A stretch of 64,000 nt of DNA from Afipia sp. GAS231 (GTDB taxonomy: Bacteria > Pseudomonadota > Alphaproteobacteria > Rhizobiales > Xanthobacteraceae), in contig NZ_LT629703.1 in NCBI RefSeq assembly GCF_900103365.1, positions 5,070,501-5,134,500 on the forward strand, read 5' to 3'. The position numbers and the translations under genes are program-made. Shown one piece after another: positions 1 to 7,689 of this stretch. Each line of letters starts with the position of its first letter. The first letter of the stretch is position 1. Under the pieces are notes generated by a model. It was not told the origin of the DNA. It was given only the letters and a program-made list of their open reading frames with translations, and searched no databases.

Positions 1-114
1 GATATGACCCCAGGGCAGCCTCTCGACGACATGGCGCGGCCAGACCGCATTCATCAGCGGTTCGACCGTTTTCCACGACGCGTCCCCGTTCAGGACGTCG
101 ATCTCAATGCTCAT
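1..114 (-). CDS. N-terminal part of a GNAT-like N-acetyltransferase
   Basis: Only the first 38 codons are inside the window; the gene continues beyond base 1. It starts with ATG at 114 on the minus strand and reads MSIEIDVLNG, with Trp-rich spacing (AVWP and LPWGH) that resembles the start of GNAT acetyltransferases related to aminoglycoside 2'-N-acetyltransferases. The acetyl-CoA motif is not visible, so the family call is tentative. It is divergent from the caspase-like gene, with about 140 bases between them. Confidence 0.45.
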   Translation of the reverse strand, partial: MSIEIDVLNGDASWKTVEPLMNAVWPRHVVERLPWGHI

Positions 115-251
115 GCCGGTTTAGCCCTCTGTTGGCGCGTTGACCGTGGTCTTGATCGCGATCCGTGATCGCAATCACAGACCCGCGCCGTGCGCCTTGC
201 TGTCATAATGCCAAATGCTATGGTTGTCGCGATCGGGACTTGGGAACGTCG

Positions 252-2027
252 ATGCGTCGGCTCGCCGCCTTTTTATTCATGGCTTCAATCGCTTGCCTGG
301 CCGGCCAACCGGCCTTGGCGGACAAGCGCGTCGCATTCGTGATCGGCAATTCCAACTATCAGAACGTCGGCGCCCTGACCAATCCGGCCAATGACGCCGC
401 CGCGATCACCGAGATGTTCAAGAAGGCCGCGTTCGACGTCGTCGAATCCCGGCGCGACCTGAAAAATACCGAGATGCGACGCGCGCTGCGCGACTTCACC
501 GAGAAGGCGCGCGATGCCGACATCGCGGTGATCTACTATGCCGGTCACGGCATCGAGGTCGATGGAACCAACTATCTGATTCCGGTGGACGCCGCGCTCG
601 AGCGCGATACCGACGCCTATGACGAGGCGATCGCGCTCGACCGGATCCTGCAGGCGATCGAACCTGCCAAGCAATTGCGCCTCGTCATACTCGATGCCTG
701 CCGCGACAATCCGTTCGCCAAGAGCATGAAACGGACCGTGGCGTCGCGCTCGCTCGGCCGCGGCCTTGCCGGTGTCGAACCGTCGAGGCCGAACACGCTG
801 ATCGCGTTCGCGGCGAAGGGCGGCTCGACGGCTTCCGATGGCGACAGCAAGAACAGCCCGTTCACGACAGCGCTGCTGAGATATCTCGTCAAGCCGGGCC
901 TGGAACTCGGCAAGGCGTTCCGCCTGGTGCGGGATGACGTCATGAATGCCACCGCCAACAAGCAGGAGCCGTTCGTCTACGGCTCGCTCGGCGGCAACGA
1001 CGTGGCGCTGGTGCCCGCGCCTGCCGCGCCGCCCCCGGCCGGCAACGCCAACGCCAACGCCGATCTTCGCCGCGACTATGAACTGGCCGAACGCGTCGGC
1101 ACCAAGGAGGCCTGGGACTCCTTCATTCTGGCCAACCCGTCGGGCTTCTATACTGATCTGGCCAAGGCGCAGCGCAACAAGCTCGCCGCCGAAGCCGCGC
1201 GGATTGCCGCGACCGAAAAAGCCCGCGAGGCCGCGGAAGAGCGGACGAGGCTTGCCGCCGAAGGCGCCAAGGCCGCCGAACAGGCCAAGGCTGCCGCACA
1301 GTCGAAGGCTGCCGAAGAGGCAAGGCTCGCAGCCGAAAAGAAGAAGCAGGTCGAGGACGCCAAAGTTGTCGCCGCCGAACAGGCCAAGGTCGCGGCGCAG
1401 GCCAAAGCCGCCGAAGAGGCCGAAAAAGCCAGACTCGCGGCCGAGAAGAAAAAGCAGACGGAGGATGCGAAGCTCGCCGCGGCGGAGCAGGCGAAAGCTG
1501 TCGAGCAGCAGAACCGCGCAGCGGAAGAAGCCAGAAAGTTGGAAGGGGCCAAACTCGAAGGGGCCAAGGTCGCTGCGGTTGAACCCGCCAAAGAGACGGT
1601 GAAGTCAGATGGGCCCGCGCAGGATATTCCGCGATTGCTGCAGTCCGAACTGAAACGGGTCGGCTGCAAGACCGGCGAGATCAACGGCGAATGGAACGCA
1701 TCGTCGCGCCAGGCGCTGGCGTCCTTCAACGACAAGGCCGGCACCAAATTCGACGTCAAGGTCGCCAGTATCGATGCACTGGATGCGGTCAAGGCGAAGC
1801 CCGGCCGCGTGTGTCCGCTGGAATGCGAGCGCGGCACCCGCGCGAATGGCGATAGCTGCGTGAAGATTACCTGCGACGACGGCTATGTGCTCGGATCGAG
1901 CGGCAGTTGCGAGAAGCGCCCCGAGCGCAAGCCGGCGGTCGCCCAACGCGAGCGCCGGGCACCGGCCGCGGCGGGGCGCCGCGGCGGCAAGTGCTTCATG
2001 TATAACGGCACGTCATTCTGCGAATAA
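252..2027 (+). CDS. Secreted caspase-like (peptidase C14) protein with coiled-coil and C-terminal Cys-containing region
   Basis: The protein has 591 residues from the ATG at 252, chosen because a signal peptide (hydrophobic core, cleavage after PALA near residue 23) follows directly. Residues 24-260 form a caspase/metacaspase p20 domain: the catalytic His lies in YYAGHG (about residue 99) and the Cys in LDACRDNPF (about residue 150). Residues about 310-470 are a long Ala/Glu/Lys-rich stretch with repeated AEEARLAAEKKK-type units, likely a coiled coil. Residues about 480-530 (LLQSELKRVG..GEWNASSRQALASFN) look like a peptidoglycan-binding repeat, followed by a tail with several Cys. The family is common in rhizobia, but substrates are unknown. 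A cell-envelope role is inferred from the export signal and the PG-binding-like repeat. Confidence 0.85.
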   Translation: MRRLAAFLFMASIACLAGQPALADKRVAFVIGNSNYQNVGALTNPANDAAAITEMFKKAAFDVVESRRDLKNTEMRRALRDFTEKARDADIAVIYYAGHGIEVDGTNYLIPVDAALERDTDAYDEAIALDRILQAIEPAKQLRLVILDACRDNPFAKSMKRTVASRSLGRGLAGVEPSRPNTLIAFAAKGGSTASDGDSKNSPFTTALLRYLVKPGLELGKAFRLVRDDVMNATANKQEPFVYGSLGGNDVALVPAPAAPPPAGNANANADLRRDYELAERVGTKEAWDSFILANPSGFYTDLAKAQRNKLAAEAARIAATEKAREAAEERTRLAAEGAKAAEQAKAAAQSKAAEEARLAAEKKKQVEDAKVVAAEQAKVAAQAKAAEEAEKARLAAEKKKQTEDAKLAAAEQAKAVEQQNRAAEEARKLEGAKLEGAKVAAVEPAKETVKSDGPAQDIPRLLQSELKRVGCKTGEINGEWNASSRQALASFNDKAGTKFDVKVASIDALDAVKAKPGRVCPLECERGTRANGDSCVKITCDDGYVLGSSGSCEKRPERKPAVAQRERRAPAAAGRRGGKCFMYNGTSFCE

Positions 2028-2071
2028 CCAGGACGCCGGCGTTTGCGCCGACGCCTTCGATCGCGGTTCGC

Positions 2072-2575
2072 TCAATAACTCTCGCAAGCAGTCTGCGTAA
2101 TGGTTGGACGCGTGCAGATCGAGATCCCGGAACCGTTATAGAAGGTATATTCCCGCTTGCCGGGCTTCAGCCGCTGGTCGATCTTCATCGTGCAGGCGCC
2201 GCCGCGAACGGTCATGGTGATGATGATCTGGTTGTTCGGATAATCCCGCACCGCGCGCAAGGTCTGCCTTCCGACCACATGGAGCGCCGCCGAGCCGGCG
2301 GGTGCTTCCTGCGGCGCGCCGCCGAGCTTCGCGCGATATTCCACCCGTCCCTCGATGGTGCTGTTCATGTCCAGCGATGCGCTGCGATCGGCCGACAGCA
2401 CGCCGGTGCCTTCGCCATGGATGGGAAAATTGGTGACCGGCGGATTTTGGCAGGTGGCGAGGCCATCGAAGGTGAATTTGACCCGCAATTGTCCCGCGGC
2501 CTCACTGGAAGCCGGCAGCATCGGCAATATCAGGGCGGCAAGCGTTGCGATCGCAAAAGCAATTCTGGTTTTCAT
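2072..2575 (-). CDS. Secreted protein of unknown function, paralogue of the next gene
   Basis: This is a 167-residue product from the ATG at 2575; the start was chosen because a clear signal peptide (MKTRIAFAIATLAALILP, cleavage after SEAAG) follows. The mature part has four Cys. It shares long segments with the neighbouring upstream gene (2642-3148): a CQ-P---NFPIH-EGT core, LRAVRDYPNN, and RLKPGK--YTF. The two are therefore tandem duplicates. I do not recognise a characterised family. Export to the periplasm or outside is inferred from the signal peptide. Confidence 0.75.
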   Translation of the reverse strand: MKTRIAFAIATLAALILPMLPASSEAAGQLRVKFTFDGLATCQNPPVTNFPIHGEGTGVLSADRSASLDMNSTIEGRVEYRAKLGGAPQEAPAGSAALHVVGRQTLRAVRDYPNNQIIITMTVRGGACTMKIDQRLKPGKREYTFYNGSGISICTRPTITQTACESY

Positions 2576-2641
2576 GGCTTCAATCCTTGAAGTATCGGGT
2601 TTCAACAATATTGCTGGTTGACGACATCGGTGACACAGGCA

Positions 2642-3148
2642 TCAAAAACTGACGCATTCGGTTCGGGTAATCTGCGGGCGCGCGCAGTATGACACGCTGC
2701 CTGAGCCGCTCACGAAGGTGTAGACCTTCTTGCCCGGCTTGAGCCGGTTATCGAGGGTCATGGCGCAAGACGATCCGCGGATGGTCATCGTCACGATCGC
2801 AACGTTGTTCGGGTAATCCCGCACGGCCCGCAGGGTGTGACTGCCGATGACTTTCAGACTGGTTGAGCCGCCCGGCGCTTCGGTGGGCTTGCCGCCCAGC
2901 GTCGCTTTCAGCTGCGAACGTCCACCCGTGCTAGAGGTCATGTCGATGCTGGCGTTCCGATCGGTGGAAAGCACCGCCGTGCCTTCGGCGTGAATCGGAA
3001 AATTCCGGATCGCCGGTTGCTGGCAGTTGGCGATGCCGTCGTAGCTGAAGCGCCCCCGGATGGTGGCGCCGGCGGCTTCAACGGATACCGGGATTGCAAG
3101 GATAGCGACGATGATCGCCGCACTTGCGCAGATCGTGCTGATTTTCAC
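2642..3148 (-). CDS. Secreted protein of unknown function, tandem paralogue
   Basis: The product has 168 residues if it starts at the GTG at 3148, which places a signal peptide (VKISTICASAAIIVAILAIP, cleavage after VEAAG) at the N-terminus; no ATG fits as well. It carries the same Cys pattern and the same LRAVRDYPNN and RLKPGKKVYTF blocks as the downstream copy, with 66 bases between the genes. The promoter probably lies in the AT-rich stretch around 3160-3200. Function is unknown; two diverged copies kept side by side suggest both are used. Confidence 0.7.
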   Translation of the reverse strand: MKISTICASAAIIVAILAIPVSVEAAGATIRGRFSYDGIANCQQPAIRNFPIHAEGTAVLSTDRNASIDMTSSTGGRSQLKATLGGKPTEAPGGSTSLKVIGSHTLRAVRDYPNNVAIVTMTIRGSSCAMTLDNRLKPGKKVYTFVSGSGSVSYCARPQITRTECVSF

Positions 3149-3343
3149 TGGCAAATTCCATAAACAATTCAATTTCAATAGTATTTTGGATTTAATTCGA
3201 TCTCGCGGGCTTTGACAATATCGGCCGCTCGCTATGCCGCCGGCGGCGCTCGGTTGGCCCAAATTGCTTGTGTTTAAGACCGATGGAACCTTCTATAAGG
3301 GTCCCCGTTAGATCACGTCTCCCACCAGTTCGGACATCACCCC

Positions 3344-3940
3344 ATGACCTTCACGCTGCCCAATCTGCCCTATGCCCATGACGCCCTTGCGCCCTATATG
3401 TCCAAGGAAACGCTGGAATTCCACCACGACAAGCATCACCAGGCTTACGTGACCAACGGAAACAACGCGATCAAGGGGACCGAATTCGAGGGCAAATCCC
3501 TCGAGGAAATCGTCAAGGCTTCGTTCGGCAAGAACCCGGCCGTGTTCAACAATGCCGGCCAGCACTACAACCATCTGCATTTCTGGAGCTGGATGAAGCC
3601 GAATGGCGGCGGCAGCAAGCTGCCCGGCCGTCTCGAAAAGAAGATCAACGAGGACCTCGGCGGGCTTGAAAAGTTCAAGACCGATTTCGCCGCCGCCGGC
3701 GTCGGCCAGTTCGGCTCCGGCTGGTGCTGGCTCCAGGTCAAGAACGGCAAGCTCGAAATCTCCAAGACCGCGAACGGCGAAAGCCCGCTGGTCCATGGCG
3801 CCACGCCGATCCTCGGCTGCGACGTCTGGGAGCACTCCTACTACATCGACTACCGCAATCGCCGTCCCGACTATCTGAAGGCGTTCGTCGATCATCTCGT
3901 CAACTGGGACTATGTCGACGAGCTGTTCGGCAAGGTTTGA
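3344..3940 (+). CDS. sodB: Superoxide dismutase [Fe/Mn]
   Basis: The 198-residue product converts superoxide to oxygen and hydrogen peroxide in the cytoplasm. It has the complete Fe/Mn-SOD architecture: an N-terminal helical hairpin with the metal ligands in LEFHHDKHHQAYV (His about 27) and NNAGQHYNHLHFW (His about 74), and the C-terminal DVWEHSYYIDY block with the Asp and His ligands. Length is normal for the family. There is no signal peptide. The metal cannot be decided with certainty from sequence alone; iron is the usual assignment for alphaproteobacterial proteins of this type. It is transcribed alone and followed by a palindromic repeat and a terminator-like hairpin. Confidence 0.95.
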   Translation: MTFTLPNLPYAHDALAPYMSKETLEFHHDKHHQAYVTNGNNAIKGTEFEGKSLEEIVKASFGKNPAVFNNAGQHYNHLHFWSWMKPNGGGSKLPGRLEKKINEDLGGLEKFKTDFAAAGVGQFGSGWCWLQVKNGKLEISKTANGESPLVHGATPILGCDVWEHSYYIDYRNRRPDYLKAFVDHLVNWDYVDELFGKV

Positions 3941-3950
3941 TCGCCACGCC

Positions 3951-4031
3951 GTCATTCCGGGATGGTGCGTTAGCACCAGACCCGGAATCTCGAACTTCCG
4001 GGTCTGGTCCTTCGGACCATCCCGGAATGAC
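3951..4031. repeat. Palindromic intergenic repeat, family 1 (copy 1)
   Basis: The ends GTCATTCCGGGATGG and CCATCCCGGAATGAC are inverted copies, with CCCGGAATCTCGAACTTCCGGG forming the inner palindrome (positions about 3981-4002). Related copies lie at 18816-18893, 41092-41182 and 58233-58339. It sits between sodB and its terminator. Confidence 0.85.
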
Positions 4032-4052
4032 GTGATGGAAAAATTCGCAAGG

Positions 4053-4079
4053 GGCGGCAGCACAAGCGGCCGCCTTTTT
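4053..4079 (+). terminator. Rho-independent terminator after sodB
   Basis: The stem GGCGGC (4053-4058) pairs with GCCGCC (4069-4074), followed by five T. It is placed after sodB and before crcB. Confidence 0.6.
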
Positions 4080-4170
4080 CGTTTCAGGCGTTTGCCAATC
4101 CTTGCCGCGGCCGCGCGCTTGCGGCACAAGCTTAGCGCCGGATGACATTCGCTGAGGCGGGAATGCTGCG

Positions 4171-4545
4171 ATGAGCTATCTGTTGGTCTTTTTCGGTGGC
4201 GGCCTTGGCGCAATGCTGCGCCATCTCATCAACGTCACTTGCGCGCGCTGCATCGGCACTGGATTTCCGTGGGGCACCTTCATCATCAACATCACTGGCT
4301 CGACCGTGATGGGGCTGATTGCGGGCTATCTCGCCTTCAAGGGCGAGGCGTCGCAGCCGTGGCGGCTGTTCGTGATGACCGGTATTCTCGGCGGCTACAC
4401 CACGTTTTCCGCCTTCTCGCTCGACACCGCGCTGCTCTACGAGCGGGGCGAGTTGATGCTGGCGGCAATCTACGTGCTGGGATCGGTCGTGCTCTCGATC
4501 GCCGGCCTTTTCGCAGGCCTCGCGCTGGTGCGCTCGCTCACCTGA
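4171..4545 (+). CDS. crcB: Fluoride-specific ion channel CrcB/FluC
   Basis: This 124-residue membrane protein exports fluoride from the cytoplasm as a dual-topology dimer. Four hydrophobic segments are visible. Family hallmarks are present: GGGLGAMLRH near the N-terminus, the GTFIINITGS motif (about residues 31-42) with the conserved Asn, and GGYTTFSAFS (about residues 73-82), which supplies the phenylalanine box and sodium site. Length is typical. I saw no fluoride riboswitch immediately upstream. Confidence 0.93.
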   Translation: MSYLLVFFGGGLGAMLRHLINVTCARCIGTGFPWGTFIINITGSTVMGLIAGYLAFKGEASQPWRLFVMTGILGGYTTFSAFSLDTALLYERGELMLAAIYVLGSVVLSIAGLFAGLALVRSLT

Positions 4546-4691
4546 ACGTTGGATTAAGCCTGTGTGACGCCTTCGCATGGGCATGCCTTGAAGGCGCATG
4601 GGTGGAGCCCAGCTTCCGTTTGCTTCGGTAGGGGGCCGGGACTAAGCAAGGTCAATTCTCATCACCCGCCCGACTCATTGCCTTTCAGAAC

Positions 4692-5306
4692 TTGGCCTTG
4701 TCCGAATCTCCCGTCAAAGACCCGGCGCCTGCCGACGACGCTGCAGACGCCGAGCAGCGGCCGCGGCGCGCCCGCAAGCCGGTCGGCTGGTCGATGATCA
4801 TGATCGGCGTGCTGGTCGTGGTCTCGGCCACGCTGGTCTGGCGGCGCGACGGCATCGATGGTGTGCTGGAAATTCTCTTTCATGATCTGGCGCTGTTCGG
4901 CGGCATCCTGCCGCGCGTGCTGGCCGGCTGCCTGCTCGGCGCGTTCATCGCCGAGGTGCTGCCGCACGAGAAAGTATCGCGAGCGCTCGGGCCGAATTCC
5001 GGCTTGAAGGGATTGCTGATCGGAACCGCGTTCGGCGCCATCCTGCCCGGTGGTCCGTTCACCGCCTATCCGGTGGCGGCTGCACTGCTCACGGTCGGCG
5101 CTGACTTTGGCGCGACCATCGCGATGGTGGTGAGCTGGACGCTGATCGGCTACGGCCGGGCGGTGGCTTGGGAACTGCCGATCCTCGGCGTCGACTTCAC
5201 GCTGTGGCGGATCGTGATCTCGCTGCCGATCCCGGTGCTGGCCGGCGCGCTCGGGCGTTTCGTTTTCGCGCGGATGTATCCGAAAGGCGCGGAGCCGCCG
5301 TCATGA
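4692..5306 (+). CDS. Permease, UPF0718/DUF318 (ArsP-like), first half-size subunit
   Basis: This is a 204-residue membrane protein with a TTG start at 4692; the soluble N-terminus is charged and Pro/Ala-rich, then about five hydrophobic segments follow. The block GTAFGAILPGGPFTAYPVAA resembles the conserved loop of DUF318 permeases, but with PGGP in place of the Cys-containing P-C-S-C-G of ArsP. The stop overlaps the ATG of the next gene (ATGA), so the two are translationally coupled. Together they probably form one transporter. Substrate is unknown; organoarsenical export is known for relatives with the Cys motif and should not be assumed here. Confidence 0.6.
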   Translation: MALSESPVKDPAPADDAADAEQRPRRARKPVGWSMIMIGVLVVVSATLVWRRDGIDGVLEILFHDLALFGGILPRVLAGCLLGAFIAEVLPHEKVSRALGPNSGLKGLLIGTAFGAILPGGPFTAYPVAAALLTVGADFGATIAMVVSWTLIGYGRAVAWELPILGVDFTLWRIVISLPIPVLAGALGRFVFARMYPKGAEPPS

Positions 5307-5803
5307 CCGCGGCGCTGATCATCGATCTCACGCTGTGGGGCTCGGTCGCAGCCCTGGCGTTTCTGGTCTGGCGGCGCGGCCGGCCGGTGCTGGTGTCGGC
5401 GGCGCGCGAAGGCACCATGGACTTCATCAACATCGTGCCCCGGATCGGGCTCGGCGTGATCGGATCGGGCTACATCGCCGCCGTGATTCCCCAGGAGGTC
5501 ATCACCGGCTGGCTCGGGCCGGACTCTGGCTGGCTCGGCGTGTTGACCGCCGTGATCGCAGGTGCGGCGACCCCCGGCGGCCCGGTGGTCGGCTTTTCGA
5601 TCGGTGCGGTGGCCCTGAAGGTCGGCGGCGGCCCACCACAGGTGATCGCCTATGTCGTCGCCTGGGCGCTGTTTGCCTTTCAGCGGCTGATTCTATGGGA
5701 AATCCCGTTCATGCCGGCCAAATTCGTCTGGTTCCGCGCCGCGGTGTCGCTGCCATTTCCGTTCCTGGCGGCGGCCCTGGCGATGGCGATCGGGAAGCCG
5801 TGA
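5303..5803 (+). CDS. Permease, UPF0718/DUF318 (ArsP-like), second half-size subunit
   Basis: The 166-residue product starts at the ATG at 5303, which overlaps the stop of the preceding gene. It has four to five hydrophobic segments and its own copy of the conserved loop, GAATPGGPVVGFSIG, again PGGP without cysteine. The parallel with the upstream protein suggests two halves of a permease that is usually one longer chain. The next gene follows only after a Zur-type palindrome, so this pair is probably a separate unit from the zinc operon. Confidence 0.6.
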   Translation: MTAALIIDLTLWGSVAALAFLVWRRGRPVLVSAAREGTMDFINIVPRIGLGVIGSGYIAAVIPQEVITGWLGPDSGWLGVLTAVIAGAATPGGPVVGFSIGAVALKVGGGPPQVIAYVVAWALFAFQRLILWEIPFMPAKFVWFRAAVSLPFPFLAAALAMAIGKP

Positions 5804-5826
5804 GGGGGCGTCGGTAGACTTGAGTT

Positions 5827-5843
5827 ATGTTATAATATAACAT
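5827..5843. promoter_or_regulatory. Zur-box palindrome overlapping a -10 element
   Basis: ATGTTATAATATAACAT is a perfect 17-base palindrome around 5835 and matches the core of the known Zur consensus (ATGTTATANTATAACAT). It contains TATAAT (5831-5836), so repressor binding would cover the promoter. It ends six bases before the ATG at 5850, and no Shine-Dalgarno fits in between. Zinc-bound Zur is therefore expected to repress the znu operon under zinc-replete conditions. Confidence 0.85.
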
Positions 5844-5849
5844 CTTTCG

Positions 5850-6050
5850 ATGGCTCACTCCCATTCCCACGACCACCCTCACGACCACTCCCATCACCAC
5901 GGCCATGCCCATAGCCATGGTCCGGAGACGCCGCATCCGTCGCAGCCGGCGCCCTGGTCGATCCTGCGGATGACGGTGCTGTCCCGGCTTGGCGCCGCCG
6001 TGGCGGTCAGCGCCGGGCTGTGGGCGGTCGTGTGGCTGGCGATGAGGTGA
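5850..6050 (+). CDS. Small His-rich membrane-anchored protein, first gene of the zinc-uptake operon
   Basis: The 66-residue product begins with a His/Asp/Ser-rich stretch (residues 2-25, 12 His) and ends with one transmembrane helix (LGAAVAVSAGLWAVVWLAM). It is the first gene after the Zur palindrome and is two bases from znuC. The His-rich tail is expected to bind zinc; its side of the membrane is not certain. The partner ZnuA in this operon lacks an obvious His-rich loop, so this peptide may supply that function separately (inference). No ribosome binding site is visible, and translation may be leaderless. Confidence 0.75.
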   Translation: MAHSHSHDHPHDHSHHHGHAHSHGPETPHPSQPAPWSILRMTVLSRLGAAVAVSAGLWAVVWLAMR

Positions 6051-6052
6051 GC

Positions 6053-6811
6053 ATGGCAGCCCAAGTGCAATTTCGCGACGTCACGCTCGGCTACGACCGC
6101 CACCCGGCGGTGCATCACCTCGATGGCGAGGTCGCGCAGGGCGCGCTGCTGGCCGTGATCGGGCCGAATGGCGCCGGCAAATCGACGCTGTTTCGCGGGC
6201 TCGCCGGCATCCTCAAACCGCTGGCGGGATCGATCGATCTCGGCGCGCTCGACATCCGCGACATCGCCTATCTGCCGCAGACCGCCGATATCGACCGCAC
6301 GTTTCCGATCTCGGTGTTCGATTTCGTCGGCACTGGTCTTTGGCGCGCCACCGGATTTTTCGGCGGCATGGGCAAGGCGGCGCGGGACAAAATCGCGCAG
6401 GCGCTGGCCGCGGTCGGTCTCAACGGCTTTGAGAACCGCTCGATCGGCACGCTGTCCGGCGGCCAGATGCAGCGCATGCTGTTCGCGCGGGTGCTGCTGC
6501 AGGACGCGCGGCTGATCGTGCTGGACGAACCCTTCAACGCCATTGACGCCAAAACCTCGGCCGACCTCGTGGCGCTGGTGCGGCGCTGGCACGCCGAGGG
6601 GCGCACCGTGCTGGCGGCGCTGCACGACATGGAACTGGTGCGCGCGAATTTTCCGGAAACCTTGCTGTTGGCCCGCGGGCCGGTGGCGTGGGGCGCAACG
6701 GCGCAAGTGCTGACCGCGGAAAATCTCGCGGAGGCGCGGCGGATGTGCGAGGCGTTCGACGATACGGCCGGGGCCTGCGTGGTGCACGATCTACCGTCGC
6801 GGGCGGCTTGA
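6053..6811 (+). CDS. znuC: Zinc ABC transporter ATP-binding protein
   Basis: The 252-residue ATPase energises zinc import through ZnuB. Start is the ATG at 6053, two bases after the stop of the His-rich gene. Walker A GPNGAGKST (about residues 37-45), the signature LSGGQMQR (about 137) and Walker B LIVLDEP (about 158) are all present, followed by the switch His (ALHDME). The family 3.A.1.15 assignment (Zn/Mn/Fe) follows from the C-B-A gene set and the Zur box. It is six bases from znuB. Confidence 0.88.
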   Translation: MAAQVQFRDVTLGYDRHPAVHHLDGEVAQGALLAVIGPNGAGKSTLFRGLAGILKPLAGSIDLGALDIRDIAYLPQTADIDRTFPISVFDFVGTGLWRATGFFGGMGKAARDKIAQALAAVGLNGFENRSIGTLSGGQMQRMLFARVLLQDARLIVLDEPFNAIDAKTSADLVALVRRWHAEGRTVLAALHDMELVRANFPETLLLARGPVAWGATAQVLTAENLAEARRMCEAFDDTAGACVVHDLPSRAA

Positions 6812-6817
6812 GCTCCC

Positions 6818-7687
6818 ATGATCTTTGACGCGCTGATCGCGCCCTTCACCGAATTCGAATTCATGCGCCGCGCGCTCGCGGCCGTGATCGCGCTGTCGCT
6901 CGGCGGCGCGCCGATCGGCGTGTTCCTGATGCTGCGGCGGATGAGTCTGGTCGGCGACGCCATGGCGCATGCGATCCTGCCGGGGGCGGCGATCGGCTTC
7001 CTGATTTCGGGGCTCAATTTGTTCGCGATGACGACCGGCGGACTGATCGCGGGCTTTGCGGTCGCGCTGCTCGCGGGCCTCGTCGCGCGCAACACCGAGA
7101 TCAAGGAAGACGCCTCGCTGGCGGCGTTCTACCTGGTGTCGCTGGCGCTCGGCGTTACCATCGTCTCCATCAAGGGCACCAATATCGATTTGCTGCACGT
7201 GCTGTTCGGCAACATCCTGGCGATGGACGACCAGACGCTGCTGGTGATCGCCTTCAACGCCACCATCACGCTGTTGCTGCTGGCGGTGATCTATCGTCCA
7301 CTGGTGATCGAATGCGTCGATCCGGTGTTCTTGCGCACCGTCAGCCGCGCCGGCGCGCCCGCGCATCTGGCATTCCTGGCGCTGGTCGTGATCAACCTCG
7401 TCAACGGTTTTCACGCGCTTGGCACGCTGCTCGGCGTCGGCCTGATGATTTTGCCCGCGGGCATCGCGCGGTTCTGGTCGCGCGATATCACCGGCATGAT
7501 CTGCATCGCGGTCGCAAGCGCCATGGTCTCCGGCTATTTTGGATTGGTGCTGTCGTTCCAGACCCGGATTCCCTCAGGGCCTGCGATCATTCTGGTGGCG
7601 GCGGCGATCTATGTGGTTTCGGTGCTGTTCGGCAATGTCAGCGGCCTGGTCCGGCAGTTGTTTCCCGGCCGCCACCTCGAGGCGTAA
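6818..7687 (+). CDS. znuB: Zinc ABC transporter permease
   Basis: This 289-residue ABC-3 family membrane subunit has about eight hydrophobic segments. The N-terminus FMRRALAAVIALSLGGAPIGVFLMLRRMSLVGDAMAHAILPG is the classic opening of ZnuB/MntB-type permeases. It lies between the ATPase and the binding protein with short spacers (6 and 2 bases), so it is co-transcribed. Zinc rather than manganese is inferred from the upstream Zur box. Confidence 0.88.
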   Translation: MIFDALIAPFTEFEFMRRALAAVIALSLGGAPIGVFLMLRRMSLVGDAMAHAILPGAAIGFLISGLNLFAMTTGGLIAGFAVALLAGLVARNTEIKEDASLAAFYLVSLALGVTIVSIKGTNIDLLHVLFGNILAMDDQTLLVIAFNATITLLLLAVIYRPLVIECVDPVFLRTVSRAGAPAHLAFLALVVINLVNGFHALGTLLGVGLMILPAGIARFWSRDITGMICIAVASAMVSGYFGLVLSFQTRIPSGPAIILVAAAIYVVSVLFGNVSGLVRQLFPGRHLEA

Positions 7688-7689
7688 CG

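Noticed and set aside
1148..1837. Ala/Ser-rich minus-strand frame opposite the caspase-like gene
   Set aside because: It is the complement of the Ala/Lys/Glu coiled-coil repeats; no start or function supports it.
4100..4170. Fluoride riboswitch before crcB
   Set aside because: The conserved crcB motif pseudoknot sequence is not visible, and the gene follows a terminator and a short spacer.
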